From: Gymnogyps californianus
Lineage: Eukaryota > Chordata > Aves > Accipitriformes > Cathartidae
Assembly: GCF_018139145.2 (NCBI RefSeq)
Contig: NC_059485.1
Location: 15,313,698 to 15,377,697, forward strand
Direction of reading: 5' to 3'
DNA: 64,000 bases
Shown here: positions 1 through 13,690 of the stretch, piece after piece
Layout of the letters: every line of letters starts with the position of its first letter
How positions within the stretch are numbered: the stretch's first letter is position 1
The notes under the pieces: generated by a model
Databases searched by the model: none
The model's input: the letters and a program-made list of their open reading frames with translations, nothing else
What the model was told of the DNA's origin: nothing
Translations under genes and position numbers: made by a program

Positions 1-3000
1 AAGCCTACACTACCGCTCCTTGGCTATTCATATAGTCACGTAATTTTTCCAATACACAATCATAATTCAGTGATAAACTATTGAGCAAAACAGCTGTAAT
101 TCCTATAGTTGCCCCAATTAAATTCCAGCAGACTTTCTGTTTAGAGACTATTCTGTCGAAGAGGAGCTCATCTGACGAGTAATAGCATGATGGTGTTCAC
201 ATGAAACAGTTCCAAATTACCTGGGTTATTAATGTGTATAAAATCTATATGATAGCAAGATTCCCATACAGCAAATCTTATACAAAACAATTCATCCCAT
301 GAATATCAAGACAGAACCATATCATCTCTCCATGAATCATTTATTAACACTCTTCTCTCTCCTTTTCTCCTTACTACTACTTTTGATGATGCATTTTCAG
401 ATACCATTCAAGCCACTCAATAACTAGCAATAACAGAGTCAATAGTGTGGTACATAATCATTTTACAGACCTATCTTGATGTGGGAAATGGTGTTTTTGA
501 ATTGAACTAAGTCAGTGTAACATGACTGAAAGGACTGGTTAAAATACATACTAGCATATGCGAAGCTGTGTATGCCGACTTTTCTACAGGGGAACCTGAG
601 CTAAAATATTTAGCCAGCTAATCGATTTGCATCTTAGAAAAATTGAAACAAGACTGCTTGGTCATATTTATCTTATTTGACTGTGATAACGTTATTAAAT
701 TTGTTCCCTAACAAGACATACCTCTAATGTAAATCAGAGTGACTTCACTTAAGAGATGACTGAAGTAGTCTTATTACTTCAGTAGTCATGAAAAAAAAAA
801 AATCTTCAGTGTGTAAAAGGCTGCTGCAAAACATGAGTAAATATTCATTTCTCGATGTTCAACTGAATAAGACATGAACAGGCTTGCTCTTCTGCAGGAA
901 AGATTCTGATTAGACACGTGGCTCACCTGCGTGTGATTTATAGCTAAGAGATAAATTTGACTTGGCTGTTTATAATTGCTTTTTATAAACCAGTTTAAAT
1001 CAAGAATTTGTTCACAGGCTGTGAAGATCCATATATTAACTTAAAACAGGATTGTTATCTTAGGTTGCACTGTGTAGTTTTGCATCATAGCATATGATAA
1101 CCTTCTAAAAATAAGAGAGTAACAAATGCTAAACACACAAATTAATAGCGAATAATAAGTAACAGAAGTGCATGTGGAACTTTTGTAAGTGTGTCGTGTG
1201 TCTCTTAAGACTCCTCTTAAGAGTAGAATCGTAGTGATGTCAGGAGGATGTGATTTCTTCACATTTAACTCAAAAGGGCATTGACTGAAAGGGTATTGAC
1301 TGTTCTGATCTTAAATATACTCCTTTCATCTCAGCCTCTTGACTTCTCTCTTCTTCATTTTTCTTCCCTTTCCGTGACATATCTTGTTTATCCTTCTTCC
1401 TACATTGTTCTTGTTGTTATTGGGATGTAGTATTTACCACACATTGCAACCAAGATTAGAGTATGCAGGTACAACTGGAAAAACAATCATGGCCCTTGTG
1501 ACTGTTACTTCACAAAAGGAAGTTACCTCAATTTTCTCAACACTTCCACTGGATAATGAACATGAGAGGTACGGAAAAAATATAACTGGGCTTTGCGTTG
1601 AAAATTAGGAGTTTGTCATGGCTATGTAGGTTGACATTAGAATCAAATACCTGAAAAGAATAAAGTAATACTATATGACAATTACAACTTAATTCAGAAG
1701 AACGTGATATTTTGGGTATGTTCCCACATGGTGCAATTTATCTGGGATTCTTCTAGAACTTAATATCATTGACCTGGTATATTTTCTGAAAACTTGCAAG
1801 CTAAAACAGTGCAGCTGCTGAAAACAGTAAGGCACAATCAGTAACAGTCTTTTTTTTCAGGTTAGGTATTTCAGTTATCTTACATGTGTGCTGATAAAAA
1901 AGTTGTTTTTAAAAATTTTGCAATTTTTTGCTTATGTCACAGTTTTAAAAGCAGGTTTGTAAGCTTTATTCAGTATTCGTGCTGTGGTAAAAATACATTA
2001 CATAGGTTGCTAATTTTGAAACCAACAGTACAATTAGCTTTCCCACTTTAATATTAGCAGCGTTACCACTGCAGTTACACTTCAGATTGGTTGCAAGTTA
2101 CTCTTCAAATTGATTGTATGAGCACCAACTTATTAGACATTTCCATATTCAAATGTATACACTTACCTATGCCCACCCTTGGAGAAAAAAAAAAATCATC
2201 TACACAGAACATTTCACTGTAAAGAAGGTGAACAATTTTAAAATTTGCTTTTTGAATAAAAGAAACATATGTATGTTTTCCAAATATTAAGACAAACAAA
2301 ACCTCCAAAAAAATAGACCTTTGAATAAAAATTTAAATCTTGAATAAAAGTAATTATAAATATTTAGTCTGATATAATCTAAATTCGTCTATTAGCTTTG
2401 GAAAAGTCACTTTTGAATCAAATCACATTTCACCAAACATAGTGCTGGTCTTCACTTCCTATTCCATAACAATGGATGCTCTGCAAAAGCTCCAAGTAGA
2501 GTAACTACAAATGCGACGTTTCTTTTGACTGTTGTTTTTACATTAGTTTGGAAAGCATAGATGCACTTAACTTTAACTGCAGCTACTTCACTGGAATCTC
2601 AATAGAAACATTTTGTTCAAAACTCTGAAAGCCCAAACAAGATGATAGTGTTTCATTTGTTACTACAAACATTCTTAATAAAAGGAAGATTAAATTGTCA
2701 TGACTATTACACCACGCAAAACATGAAAAGTACAGTATTTAACTCAAAGAATGACTAAAGTCAAAGCATTTTGCACTGATTTTTCAATTAACTAATACTG
2801 CTGTGAATCAAAGTCTTGGTGAGAAAGGGAGACAGACTTTCCAAAGAACACACACCAGTTTTAAAAGCAGAGATCTCAAGCTTGAAATTTTATCAAGTAT
2901 GCTCATTACACTCTATCTCAAACACAGACCTATCGAAAAACTCGTGTTTGTAATACACATGCATGAATCAATTGAAATACATACATTCTAATTTGAAGAA

Positions 3001-3655
3001 TCTTTTTGAAATGAGACCGTGTTTTTTAATCTCAAAACATTGCTGGTTGGGCAATTTTCATTTTTTTAAAATGACAAGTGATACTTCGTTTTTAGGTAAA
3101 GGTTAATGTTAAGTTCCCAACTTTATAAAATGCACTCCTCTATAAAATAAACCATTGCATGCTGGTGCCTAACATTAGAGAAAAATGTTCACACAGTCGA
3201 AAATGAATGGTTTTTGCATCTCAAGGTGACAAGTACAATGTCAGACACAATCAATCGATCACTGCATAATTATTATTGCAAATGATCCATATCCATGCTG
3301 CAAACCTTAAGGGGAATTTAATGAAGCAGTAAGCACATCAATAATAAGATCTACTTCAGTCTCTGTTAAATCTCGTGATTCATAAATATGTTGTCACATT
3401 TTATTCTTCCTTGAATTCCTGTAATTATATTTGAAGAGAACCTAATTGAAAAGTAAAATTCAAATACGTATCAGCTTTTCCTTTATAAAAGGAGTACTTT
3501 ACTGTATTGTATATACATCACAAAAAATAAATTTACGAAACACTACTTATCAAATAAAAGGCCAAGATAGTCAACAAAGACAAACACAGAACAATCTCTG
3601 AAGAAAACTTGAAGTGTCAATAATCAGACTCAGCCTAACATATTTAGCTGACTTA
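1..3655. other. Unique AT-rich non-coding sequence
   Basis: No gene is seen. The longest open frames (60-74 codons) are of chance length and resemble no known protein. There is a 12-A tract at 791-802. A short stretch around 905-1000 contains an E-box (CACGTG) and several TTTATA/TAATT words and could be regulatory, but nothing proves it. No interspersed repeat was recognised. Confidence 0.6.
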
Positions 3656-3660
3656 AAATT

Positions 3661-4399
3661 TGTATTGGGTGTAGGTGGCAAGGTTTTGGTAGTTAGGTGA
3701 CTGCCAGGGTGGCCTCTGTGGGAGGGGGACAGGGGCTGCCCCATGCTGGACACAGCTAGTTCCAGACAGCTTGGCAATGGACCCACCACAGGCCACAGCC
3801 AAGCCCATCAGTCAGTTTGGTGATGCAGCTGTGAAAACATACGTAAAGAAACAGCAGAAATGTTGGAAGGAGAGAGGAAGAGGAAACAAAAAGAGAAACA
3901 GCAGAGGAAATGCCAAGGTCGGAGAAGGAGGCGGCGCTCCATGGCGGAGCAAGCACACCCTCAAGGGGACTGCAGCCGATGGAGGAACCCACGCTGGAGC
4001 ATAGGAAAAGGGTGAGAAGGAAGGACCTGTAGAGAGAAACTACTATGTCCTGACTGCAATCCCTCCATGCCACCCATTGCCTCACTGAAGGAAGCGAGTT
4101 TAACTTGTGGTGATAACAAGAGGGGTTGTTTTGTTTCCCACTACCTGAATCGGAGATTAAATTGACAAATTTAATTGGCAGAAATTATAATTGGCAATAA
4201 ATAATTTCATTTCCTCCAAAGCAGATCTGTTTTGTCTGTGACAGTAATCAGTAAGTGATCTCCCATGTCTTTATCCTGACCCACGAGCTTTCTCACTCCT
4301 GTTCTTCCTATTTTCTTCTCCCTCCCTGTCCCACTGAGGCAGGGAGTGAGTGAGCAGATGGGTGGGAATTTGGCTGCTAGCTGGGGCCAACCCATGACA
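3661..4399 (+). mobile_element. Solo LTR of an avian ERVL-like endogenous retrovirus
   Basis: This is a 739-bp long terminal repeat with TGT at the start and ACA at the end. It is flanked by AAATT (3656-3660) and CAATT (4400-4404), an imperfect 5-bp target duplication with 4 of 5 bases matching. The body matches what I know of avian ERVL-like LTRs: a GC-rich 5' half, a polyadenylation signal AATAAA at 4197-4202, then a pyrimidine-rich U5-like part with the block ACCCACGAG at 4279-4287, ending in CTGGGGCCAACCC and the terminal ACA. No gag, pol or env sequence adjoins it, so it is a solo LTR left by recombination between the two LTRs of a provirus. The open frames of about 77-116 codons inside or across it are shadows. 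The imperfect duplication and degraded TATA region (about 3838-3850) suggest it is older than the LTR at 36 kb. The family is certain to me only at the level of avian ERVL-like; the exact subfamily and 5' boundary are less sure. Confidence 0.8.
4197..4202 (+). promoter_or_regulatory. LTR polyadenylation signal AATAAA
   Basis: A canonical AATAAA lies in the middle of the 3661-4399 LTR, at the place expected for the end of the R region. It probably terminated proviral transcripts. Present-day activity is unknown. Confidence 0.55.
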
Positions 4400-5454
4400 C
4401 AATTGTAATTCTGGAGGGGCAAGAATCTATAGTGTATTATATCCATATGTGGAAAGCAGTCACTTCTGCAGATATGTTGGACTTCAGTTTTCTGATTGCA
4501 GTAAGAACAGGTGTATTTCCATACTACGCTGTTAGAAGGATCTAAACACAGATTCATCTGTTTGGCAAGGAAGGAATATCAATCCAGGAGCAGAAGGGAA
4601 ACAGGAAGCCAATATGGACAGACAGAAAAAGATCAAGATCTAATGAAGATGTGAACAGATACCTAGACTTCCATTCCTAAACATCCTCTTTTGTTGATTA
4701 AACTGTGGACAGTCAAACTAGTTACACAAGGTAAGTCAAGTCTAATAGCATTTGCACATATAAGTGAGAAACCATAAGCAAAATCTTGGCTTAGGGACTA
4801 TCACAGTCTTCTTCAGCTTCTCAAACAGGCATACTTCACTGGAATAAATATCCAAAAGCAACCAGTCAAGAAATTAATCTTGAGACATGAACAAGGTTTT
4901 TCAACTGCTCAGAAAAGTCTTCAGGACTTGCTCGTTCTTTTGACTCGCCAACCAAGACCGTTCAAACAGTAGCTAAGATTCTACAATTGTAGATGTAGTA
5001 GCATACAAACTCCCCAGATTGTTGCAGAAATGGTATTTAGAAAGGATTTCCACTAAGAGATAATAGTAGGACAATAGGAGAACTCTAGCCTGCTCACCCA
5101 GCCACATTTCATGCAGTCTTTGTTCAATTCCTTCCTCACATAAACATCCCTGGACTGGTAAAAAGACATCCACACAGTTCATTCAAAGCTGTGATGGAAA
5201 TCAATGCTATTAAGAGGACATGAGGAAGATAAGGTTAATTAGACAAATGTAACTTCTTGCTAAAGTAAGGGGGGGGAAATAGGTTCAGTAATTAAAGTAT
5301 ATAGAATATATAATGCAACTTCAGAAAAGAACAGAGTAAGTCTATCATATAGCTTTACACAAAATGTATGAATTCTGCTGAAAGAATTAACAATATGTAC
5401 ATTCTTAATGTCCTACTTAAACTCAATTTCATCACACATTAGCACTTACGTCTA

Positions 5455-5480
5455 TGCGTGTGTGTATGTGTGTTTGTGTC
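5455..5480. repeat. Interrupted (TG)n microsatellite
   Basis: A TG-rich run (GTGTGTGTATGTGTGTTTGTG) with a few interruptions. It is a simple repeat with no further function visible. Confidence 0.7.
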
Positions 5481-8400
5481 TAAAAGGATGCACGTTATTG
5501 TTATAAACCAAAACTGCCTTGCTTGCTTAAGCCACCAGTATGCAACACTGGATATAATGGAGCATAATACTGATTTTGTTTGCTTGTTCATATTGTTACC
5601 CTGTATAAATAATAGAATTTTTTTTTACAAAATACTGTAGCAGGTCAGAAAAAACCTTCAAGACTGAATGTATTGGATGAGCAAGTGTTGCTGTCAAATA
5701 TTCTAAACTGAAATTACCTTTCTCCATGTTAAAAAAGGTGATTTTTCAGAATCTTTTTATGCTTTGCATGTTATTGTGGTTTTCAGCTTCTGTCATTCCA
5801 AAATGAATAGATACGATTTTTAAACCAACTTATGTGTATATACCAATAGATACAAAATAGATACTGAGAATTGTCTTGGATTCCACCTTAACTAATTGTA
5901 ATCCTGTTTTCATTCAACATCTCTATCAGTCCTTTCATTTCAACCACCAAGACTGCAGATTTATAAATTGTAATACTTCATTATTCAGGTTTATTGAGTC
6001 AGATACCCTTGAAGATCCTTAATATTCATATCAGCATACTCTATTATTAAATCATTTTGTATTTTTCTGTGTTAATAATAAAAGGTACATATTTATTCAA
6101 CATCAGCGGTCAGGCAGTCAGATACAGAGTATGAAGCTACATGTTTTATTCAAGGTCTCAGTGGAAAGCAGCATGAGGATCATTTTGACTCTGAAGGTAC
6201 CTGCAGCTTTTCAGCTAATATGTTTGATTTTTCTTAACTAAAAGGATCTAAATATTTTGATTACTCAATAATTCTATGCAACAAAATCTATACTGCTGAA
6301 GTGTTCCACTGGCAATGTTTGCAACATACTCATTTACTCTTTCAATTTAGTTCACGTTGTTATCTCAACTGTCTGTAGCTCTTTAAACACAGTGAGTAGC
6401 GCATTTTTGTCTCAGTCTGTGATGTTATTGGGAAGCTCTCATTTAATAGAGAAATACCTTGCTTAATGCACACAATGTCAATGCTGCAAAATACATAGTA
6501 AATAAAGTTACTCAAAAAATATGAGAAGAATTATATTGCCCAAAGGATTTCCTAGCTCCTTACTCCAATTTTAAAAATCCTAAGATTTTGTTTCTTTATT
6601 TTGTCTTTTTAGTAATCTTCATATCCGTTTAGGGTTCTCATTTCCTTTAGATAAAAAGCCGTTGTGTTGCTTCACCTACAAACTTGTCCTGTAGCACTTA
6701 GTACACAAAGAGCACAGGCTAGGTTTGAAATCACACACTTCCCTAATTCAGGAGAAAGGCACACTCTATGCCTGCATGTATCTGGTAGTGCGTAAGGACC
6801 AGTAAGACTTTTGTTCAGCTGAATGAAATACCATCTGCCTTTGAATATGTGAACTGACACAGACTCCTATATGTGTATTAAGATGTCTCTAAACACGAGA
6901 AGCTTACTGACAAAAGCACCAGAAATGCTGCCATAAAGTAGTTTAAACTCCTAAATATTTATCCAGATTAAATTTCTGATAGTCTTTCTACTACTCCCTG
7001 TTCCTCCAGTCTTCTCCCCGAATGTTCATCTGAGGTATGTTCTGCTAATGCAAGCAAGTACAACACACAGTTCTCTCTATTGAACCCAAAAGCTTTATTC
7101 TTCAGCGTTGTCAAAACAATGTTCTATTGCCAGAAGAAATTATCTTGTTGCTATTGCATATAAATTTTTTCAATTTGTTTCTCTGTATCTGCCTACTCTA
7201 GTTTTGGGCAAAACCAAATTTCATTTGCTGGCATGCTTTCTGTCTTATTCGATCAAGTATTATTCTGAAGCTGCTACTGAAAATCTCTGCTAAATATATA
7301 CAAAATTTCTGAAAACTCATTCCCTATTATTAAAAAGAACAGCAGACTGACAGGAATGAAGCACATCTCTGACTAAGCAGACGTTAATTAGATGTTTATA
7401 AAATTATAAAATTTTATGGTGGCATATTAAGGTAATTTTAGTTCAGCATTTTCATAGCATATAACAAAAGATGGAAAACCAATAATTTGTATATTTTAGA
7501 ATGCATTTACCAATGATTTTGTTCCAGTTTTTCTTACAACAATATTTAATTGCATATGACTAACTTTTTAATGAGATGCAGTAACTTTAAACTCTCATCT
7601 TTCAACTCAGAATATGTAAGTTGAACATGCGGTCTATGAGAACTCAAAATAGGCCAGTCTGAACTACCAAATGGAAAAGAAGCAATCATGGAACTGTTTG
7701 CTTGGGAAACAAGCAGTTGCTTGTGCTGTCAAGTAGACAAACTATGCTTTTTTTTAAAAATGTGAAAAAGAATAGGAGGAATACTATACAGAAAGAGCAG
7801 GTTTGGAAAAGCGTGGATTCCATGAAAGATTCTGAGCGGTCTCAGCTTTCAACCATCAACGTTCATTTCACCCACTGAAAGTTATGCTTCTATTTCCAAG
7901 GTAAGCAGAGGTCAGCAACTTTACAGCCCTTTAACTGAAAAAATTTTCACTTACTTGTTACATTGTGGGAAAATCGCAACATCTTTTCAGAGGTGAGTTG
8001 CACTATAAAATGTGAATGATAATCTGCAGTGATCAAGAACCCCTTGCATCATCAATGCAACAATCTTGTGTTGCAGAGAAAGGTGTATTATACTGCAGCA
8101 GGATCAGGATATGAAAGGGTCTATACCCTTTAAAGTTAGAGAGGATATAGGTCCTTTTGACTTCAGGATTTAGCTGTAGTCCCTAAATCAGTAACATCTG
8201 AAAGTCCTCAAAGTTTATTGGTCAATATGAAATCAGGTATTGATGAACTCCAATTCCTACAGCACAGGTGTCTGAACATAAAAGTACCAGAACAAAAAAA
8301 GTTCTCCTTTTTCTAGGGGAGGAGGAGAGTGTAAGCATCATTAAATTGCTTGGGCTGTCAACAAATACGGATTTCCTTTGACAGGAGTAACAGTACTAAG

Positions 8401-8881
8401 ATCTTTCTTTACTTTCTGAAATCTTGAAATAAGTATTTAAAAACAACAACTAATCAAGACTGTTTCATTCAACAGACTGAATTACTGGCTGTGTATTGCA
8501 TTCCTGCAGAATGTTTTGTTTTAGTTAGCTGCACATGTTCACAGTTCGCTTGCCGTAAAAGGAACTTGACATCAGCAACAGTAGAATTAAAAAAAACCAA
8601 CCAGACAAAAACCCCCAAACTGTTACAGGATACTAGTTAGTAAGACATTAAAAAATGTGAAGAAACTGCAATTTTCTTTGTTTTTGTAAATATTGCAAAA
8701 TATTTCTACATTATACATGGAATGAAACAACAGGTAAGCACTGCCACATAAAGGAGTGAATAGTATGAAAAAATCTCTATCAATGAAAGGAAATAAATTT
8801 ATTTTACACCTTTTAAAAAAGGGAAGACTACATTTTAACACAAGTTGGCTACTTTAAATTTTAATAATATTGCTGAGGAGC

Positions 8882-8901
8882 TTTTATATAATTATATAAA
8901 A
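8882..8901. repeat. Perfect 20-bp AT palindrome
   Basis: TTTTATATAA is followed directly by its reverse complement TTATATAAAA. A perfect palindrome with no loop could extrude as a small cruciform. In sequence this AT-rich it may be chance. Confidence 0.6.
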
Positions 8902-9297
8902 TATTGATGTGGTGCCAAGAGAAAGGATTTCAAATACTGCTGTGAGTTTATACATTGCACCTGCATATGTTAAAAGCTTCTTGTTTACATACTGCATCTT
9001 TTACATGCAGATACATACACACATGCACTTAATGTACACAGAGTTTAAAAATCATACAGTTTCAGAAGTTTTCTATGAATACAACTCATCTTTATTTCCA
9101 GAACAAAAGAAAGTAATAATGTTCTGCTACAATAAAAAAAATTCATTCTCTGCTTCTTCCTACTAATCTTATTTTGAGATTTCATTCAAATTGTTTAGAC
9201 TAGGAAAGTTAAATTAAAAATGGGAAGAATGCTTAATACCTAGGTGTAGTAGTGCCAAAAAAGAGACAGGCATTCTCCTGTTTAATGAATTCTACTA

Positions 9298-9346
9298 ATA
9301 AAAAACCCAAAACCAACAAAAAAACATCCAAAACCCAAACAAAATG
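9298..9346. repeat. A/C-rich low-complexity tract
   Basis: Repeated AAAACCC and CAAAA words form a low-complexity tract. Similar tracts occur at 23228-23257 and 28157-28215. Confidence 0.6.
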
Positions 9347-11541
9347 AGACATCATAAAATGAATAAAAAGGACAAAATAAAAATGGAAGGAATAGACTTT
9401 TAAATGTCAAATATTAATTACTGGAAGCTCTGGAAACCAGGAAGTGGTACCATCAGAAACTGCTGCTTACTGTATTTTTTGCTTAAAGCACATATATATC
9501 TAAAAAGAATAACTAGAAAAGTTCATAAATAATATAAAATACAACACACTGAAGATAACAGAAATCTGCATAGCTACCTGTAAAGAAAATGTACTTCATT
9601 CAGTTTTCCAATTAACAAAGATTCATAGGCGGGGCAGGGGGGGAGAGAGTCCCTAGCTTTTAAACCTTTTGAGCTAGTGCCACAAAGAAATAGATTAATA
9701 CATGTCCTTTCACCTTACTGTGCATGTCAGAAAAAAGGGTTTATCCTCAAATATTTACTGTGTCTCTCTTTTGGATGATGTTAACTACAACAGCAGAATA
9801 GAGGAGTGTTGAATGAAAAATAAACTCCTGCAGTTAAATGATCTAATTTATAAATCTGAAAATAGAATGAAATTAATCCTTGCAGTAGCAAAAATACAGC
9901 TTCAATAAAGAATCATGGTAAGGGTTAAAAATAAGCAGCAATCAGGGTTGCTGTTACATGCACAGACACTTGCTTGTGAAAATTGAAGTGACTTGTACTA
10001 CAGAATACAGAAAAAAAAAAAGAAAAAGACAAAATCATAAGGCTCAGTGATTGGTGAGCTCCTGAAATGATAGCACAGGTCAAAGAACTGAAATAAGAAA
10101 CTTAAAAGTGTGCGTACAGTGCCTTTTCCACAGATGACAAAAGTTACTACAATACATTGGAGGGTCAACAGGAATTAGAAGGAACCATAAAGGGAGATTT
10201 ACAGCATGAACTACAAGCAATTTAAAAGAGCAGTAGTGATTTACTGGTAATATCTCTAAGAGTTAAACGTTGCTCGTATGCAGCCTGTTTTGCAGAGGTG
10301 GCCCAGATTAGCTGCAAGCCTGCCTATTTTCACATACATTTAAATTAAATAAATAAATAGATTGCCAAACGAGATTAGTTTAAAACATTTCCCCAGAAGA
10401 TGTAGAGGCTTTGAAGAGGAATGCAGAAATGCTTTTCAAGTACGCATATTCATTTACTGATTTATTTGTGGTTTGGTTTGGTTTGTTTTAAGAAAAAATG
10501 TTTCGTATCTAAAGCTGGATGAATTAACAGGTTAATAGTTTCACTAATTCACAATATACATGTCACAGCACAACATTATTTTTAAGGTGAGCAGATTTTG
10601 CTGCAAGGAATCTGAACAATGCTGAATATAAAAATCACAGGAATAAGTATATTTTATCTATTTCTTTATCTGCGGTTGTCAATTGCCAGAAACTTCAAAA
10701 GCCAAGAAAGACTGTGACAACTAATATAAAAACAACTAGGTCAAGTAACACAAATTAGAAGTTTTAATCACATTGTTTCATTTCTTACAGAGAAAGCAAA
10801 TTCTTAACAGCCACAAGTGATGCAGCATTCATTTTATGACTGAACCACACAGTGAATCTTACAGATAGAATTGTAGCATTTTCTAAGGCAATGAAAAGAA
10901 AGCAGTGCACTATTCCACATCTTGCAAACCCTGAAAATAAATTGCAGCTTAATGTTAATGAACCAGTTTGTTTAAACTCCCATTGGAAATGCAAGCACAT
11001 GTACTGTACACTAGCTATGCTAAGCTATCCTGCAGTATACACACCTTTACATATTAGAAAACATGCTGTAACTATACGCTAAAATCTACAGTCCCAAAGT
11101 CAATTTATTAATAAAAGATTGACATGGAGAGAGACACTACCTACCCACAAATACATCATCATCTTGAAAGAAATCAAGGGCTCTGTCAGCAAACAGAAGT
11201 CTCCTTACTTCACCAAGTATGTCTGGAAGGAAAACTGAAAACAGTGGGTAGAAAATCTTGCCTTTTTCTGTCAAGTCCTCACAGTTCTCTTCTTTTCTTA
11301 TACAAGGTATTTTTTTTGGTTTGTTTATGAGAATAGCATTCGTTCAGTGGCTCTTTCTGCGTGTGAAGTGACTTGCTTCAGGCTGTCTTTTTTCTTCCCT
11401 TTTTCTCCCTAACTCAGTCTGTCCTTTCTTTACTGTCAAGCTTGCTTAGGTAACAATTCTTGGTGTATCTATTTAATGAGCAGGTCCGTGCACTAAAGGC
11501 AGCCAACTACATTGGAGAGAAAGCAAAAAAAGAAAAAATAG

Positions 11542-11560
11542 TAATAATAAATAAATAAAT
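11542..11560. repeat. (AAT)n/(AAAT)n microsatellite
   Basis: Short run of AAT then AAAT units downstream of an A-rich tract. Confidence 0.65.
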
Positions 11561-11643
11561 GCGAATATACCACTTCCTGATTGTTAGTATGGGATCTACC
11601 GACGCCCCCTCTGTAGGAATTTATAGGAGGATTTCTAAGACGT

Positions 11644-11663
11644 GGGGGGGGCGCGGGGGGGGG
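11644..11663 (+). repeat. G-rich tract
   Basis: Eight G, then CGC, then nine G. The long runs can be split into four or more G triplets, so the plus strand can in principle fold as a G-quadruplex. Confidence 0.6.
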
Positions 11664-13216
11664 ATCATCAGAGAATAGCAGGTGACTCCAGTGGCACTCA
11701 AGCCATTACCTCTCCTTGCTAAAGGACCCAGTTCACAAATCCTGCATTTGAGAAATTTTTAAACTCAAAGCAAAGCTCCTACAGAAAAGAAAGGAACATG
11801 TACTGCACCCTGCTTCTCCTTTATCTCTTTAAATGTACTTCAGATAAAAGCCGCATCCAGTCAGGTCAAGGCCTTTCCCAATCTTATTACGCTAACACAG
11901 GAGTGTTCAACATACTTTTCTACAGCCATCTACTGACTTCATGGTGCTATTGCTGCTGCTGTTAGCACTGCTGGGAGATAACTGCCAATATGAGGAACAG
12001 AGAAATACAAACAGTAAATCAGACGATAGTAGAAGTGTTTGTGCTAATTTAATTTATTTTTGGTAGGTTTTTTTTTTCTTGCCATAATACGTACTTTAAA
12101 ATCAAAATTAGAAAGAATTGTGATTTGTATATTAAACAAAGGCTAATAAAGAGAACTGGATTTGTTGGGGTTTTTGTTAAGTTGAAGGTACTTTATGCAA
12201 ATGAATAAGCATGCAAGGGACTTGGGGTTTTTTGATTGCAGCTTAGACTTTTATCCCTTGCTGCAAGGAAGTATTTTTAACTCATTTAACCTGTCTCATT
12301 GTAATGCACAATATATTTACTAAATCGATCAACAGCATCCTCAGGTGAGGAACAATTTTACAATGTAAAGGAGACAAGCCTTGGTCACTTTTTAGGCTGT
12401 ATTATTGCTCTTGAAAATCATCCCTGACCTTGTGAACTGGCAGCATATCACACCGTTACCATAATATGCTTTGGGTATTGATATAGAAAGCTACAAACAC
12501 AGTCTGTCTACTAAGCGCATCAACTACTACAGTATATACACAACTATTCTAAATCAATTAGTAAATAAAAGGAGGAGGTATAAAAATGGCCACGGGAATG
12601 AGATTAAACAGAACTTTTGTCTTATTTTTATGTTTGATTACTTATTCATTATCTTTGGTCATGGACTGTGCACTTCAGACAAAAAATTGTCATTCTTTTT
12701 AACTAAAGACTCCAGTCAATTTACATATTCAGCCTAACCATACAAGGTAAAATGTCACCTAAATAATTAAAATGCATTAACTAAATTGCACAATCATTCA
12801 CTGCAGCAGGGCAGGTGGCAAATGGATAGGCACCTGCTGAAACAGCCTATAACAAGGAGACATAATAGCAAAGCAGGATTGGGGGGAGCAACCTAAAATC
12901 CATACCGTTAAACAAACGGTAATCAGGAGAGTCTTAAAGACTCCTGCCACTGGGGTGAATTCAAAATAAAATAACTGCCATACCACTAACATTTCAAAGC
13001 TGATTTAACATAGAAAAATGAAACAATGAATTAATGTGGCACTTAATTCTAAGATTTATATAGAGAAGTTTATACAGATAAACAGATGCATATATACACA
13101 CAGAGCTATTTAAGTTTGATCTACTAAATACTATGTCCAGGTAAAAGGTTGGTGCCTGTTTTAGTGGAAGCAGAAGAGAAAGATTTAATGGCCCGCTTAC
13201 TAAAGTGATAACTTTT

Positions 13217-13690
13217 CATAGAATCATAGAATGGTTTGGGTTGGAAGGGACGCTAAAGATCATCTAGTTCCAAGCCCCCCTGCCATGGGCAGGGCCACCT
13301 TCCACTGGACCAGGTTGCTCAAAGCCCCATCCAACCTGGCCTTGAACACTTCCAGGGATGGGGCATCCACAACTTCTCTGGGCAACCTGTGCCAGTGCCT
13401 CACCACCCTCACAGTGAAGAATTTCTTCCTTACATCTAATCTAAATCTCCCCTCTTCCAGTTTAAAGCCATTACCCCTCGTCCTATCACTACATGCCCTT
13501 GTAAAAAGTCCCCCTCTGGCTTTCTTGTAGGCCCCTTTAGGTTCTGGAAGGCTGCTAGAAGGTCTGCCCGGAGCCTTCTCTTCTCCAGGCTGAACAACCC
13601 CAACTCGCTCAGCCTGTCTTCACAGGAGAGGTGCTCCAGCCCTCTGACCATCTTCACGGCCCTCCTCTGGACTGGCTTCAATAGGTAATG
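13217..13690 (-). mobile_element. CR1 LINE, 5'-truncated 3' fragment
   Basis: About 474 bp of Chicken Repeat 1 in minus orientation. The element's 3' end is at 13217, where the plus strand reads CATAGAATCATAGAATGG, the complement of the CR1 tail. The minus-strand frame at 13436-13681 encodes the end of the CR1 ORF2 reverse-transcriptase protein: the family motif [11 protein letters not shown] is followed by [13 protein letters not shown] and then FQNLKG. Past that point the frame is shifted; the following family segment is still recognisable in another frame. The element is therefore a dead 5'-truncated copy, as most avian CR1 insertions are. The plus-strand open frame at 13231-13530 is its shadow. 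No target duplication was seen, which is usual for CR1. Confidence 0.95.

Larger units (their letters stand above)
4405..13216. other. Long AT-rich non-coding stretch without recognised genes
   Basis: About 8.8 kb in which no coding region, RNA gene or clear transposon was recognised. All open frames are under 90 codons with unconvincing composition. Splice-donor-like words occur at 4731 and 7901, but no matching exon with an acceptor could be built. The stretch holds scattered simple repeats and G-runs, listed separately. Confidence 0.6.

Noticed and set aside
3756..4085. Minus frame of 109 codons and plus frame of 77 codons
   Set aside because: Inside the solo LTR at 3661-4399; non-coding shadows.
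4207..4557. Minus-strand frame of 116 codons
   Set aside because: Spans the LTR 3' end and flanking unique DNA, so it cannot be an ancestral gene. No motif.
4731..4740. Strong donor word GTAAGTCAAG
   Set aside because: No convincing acceptor or open frame upstream. Isolated donor words are common in introns.
13231..13530. Plus-strand frame of 99 codons
   Set aside because: Antisense shadow of the CR1 element at 13217-13690.
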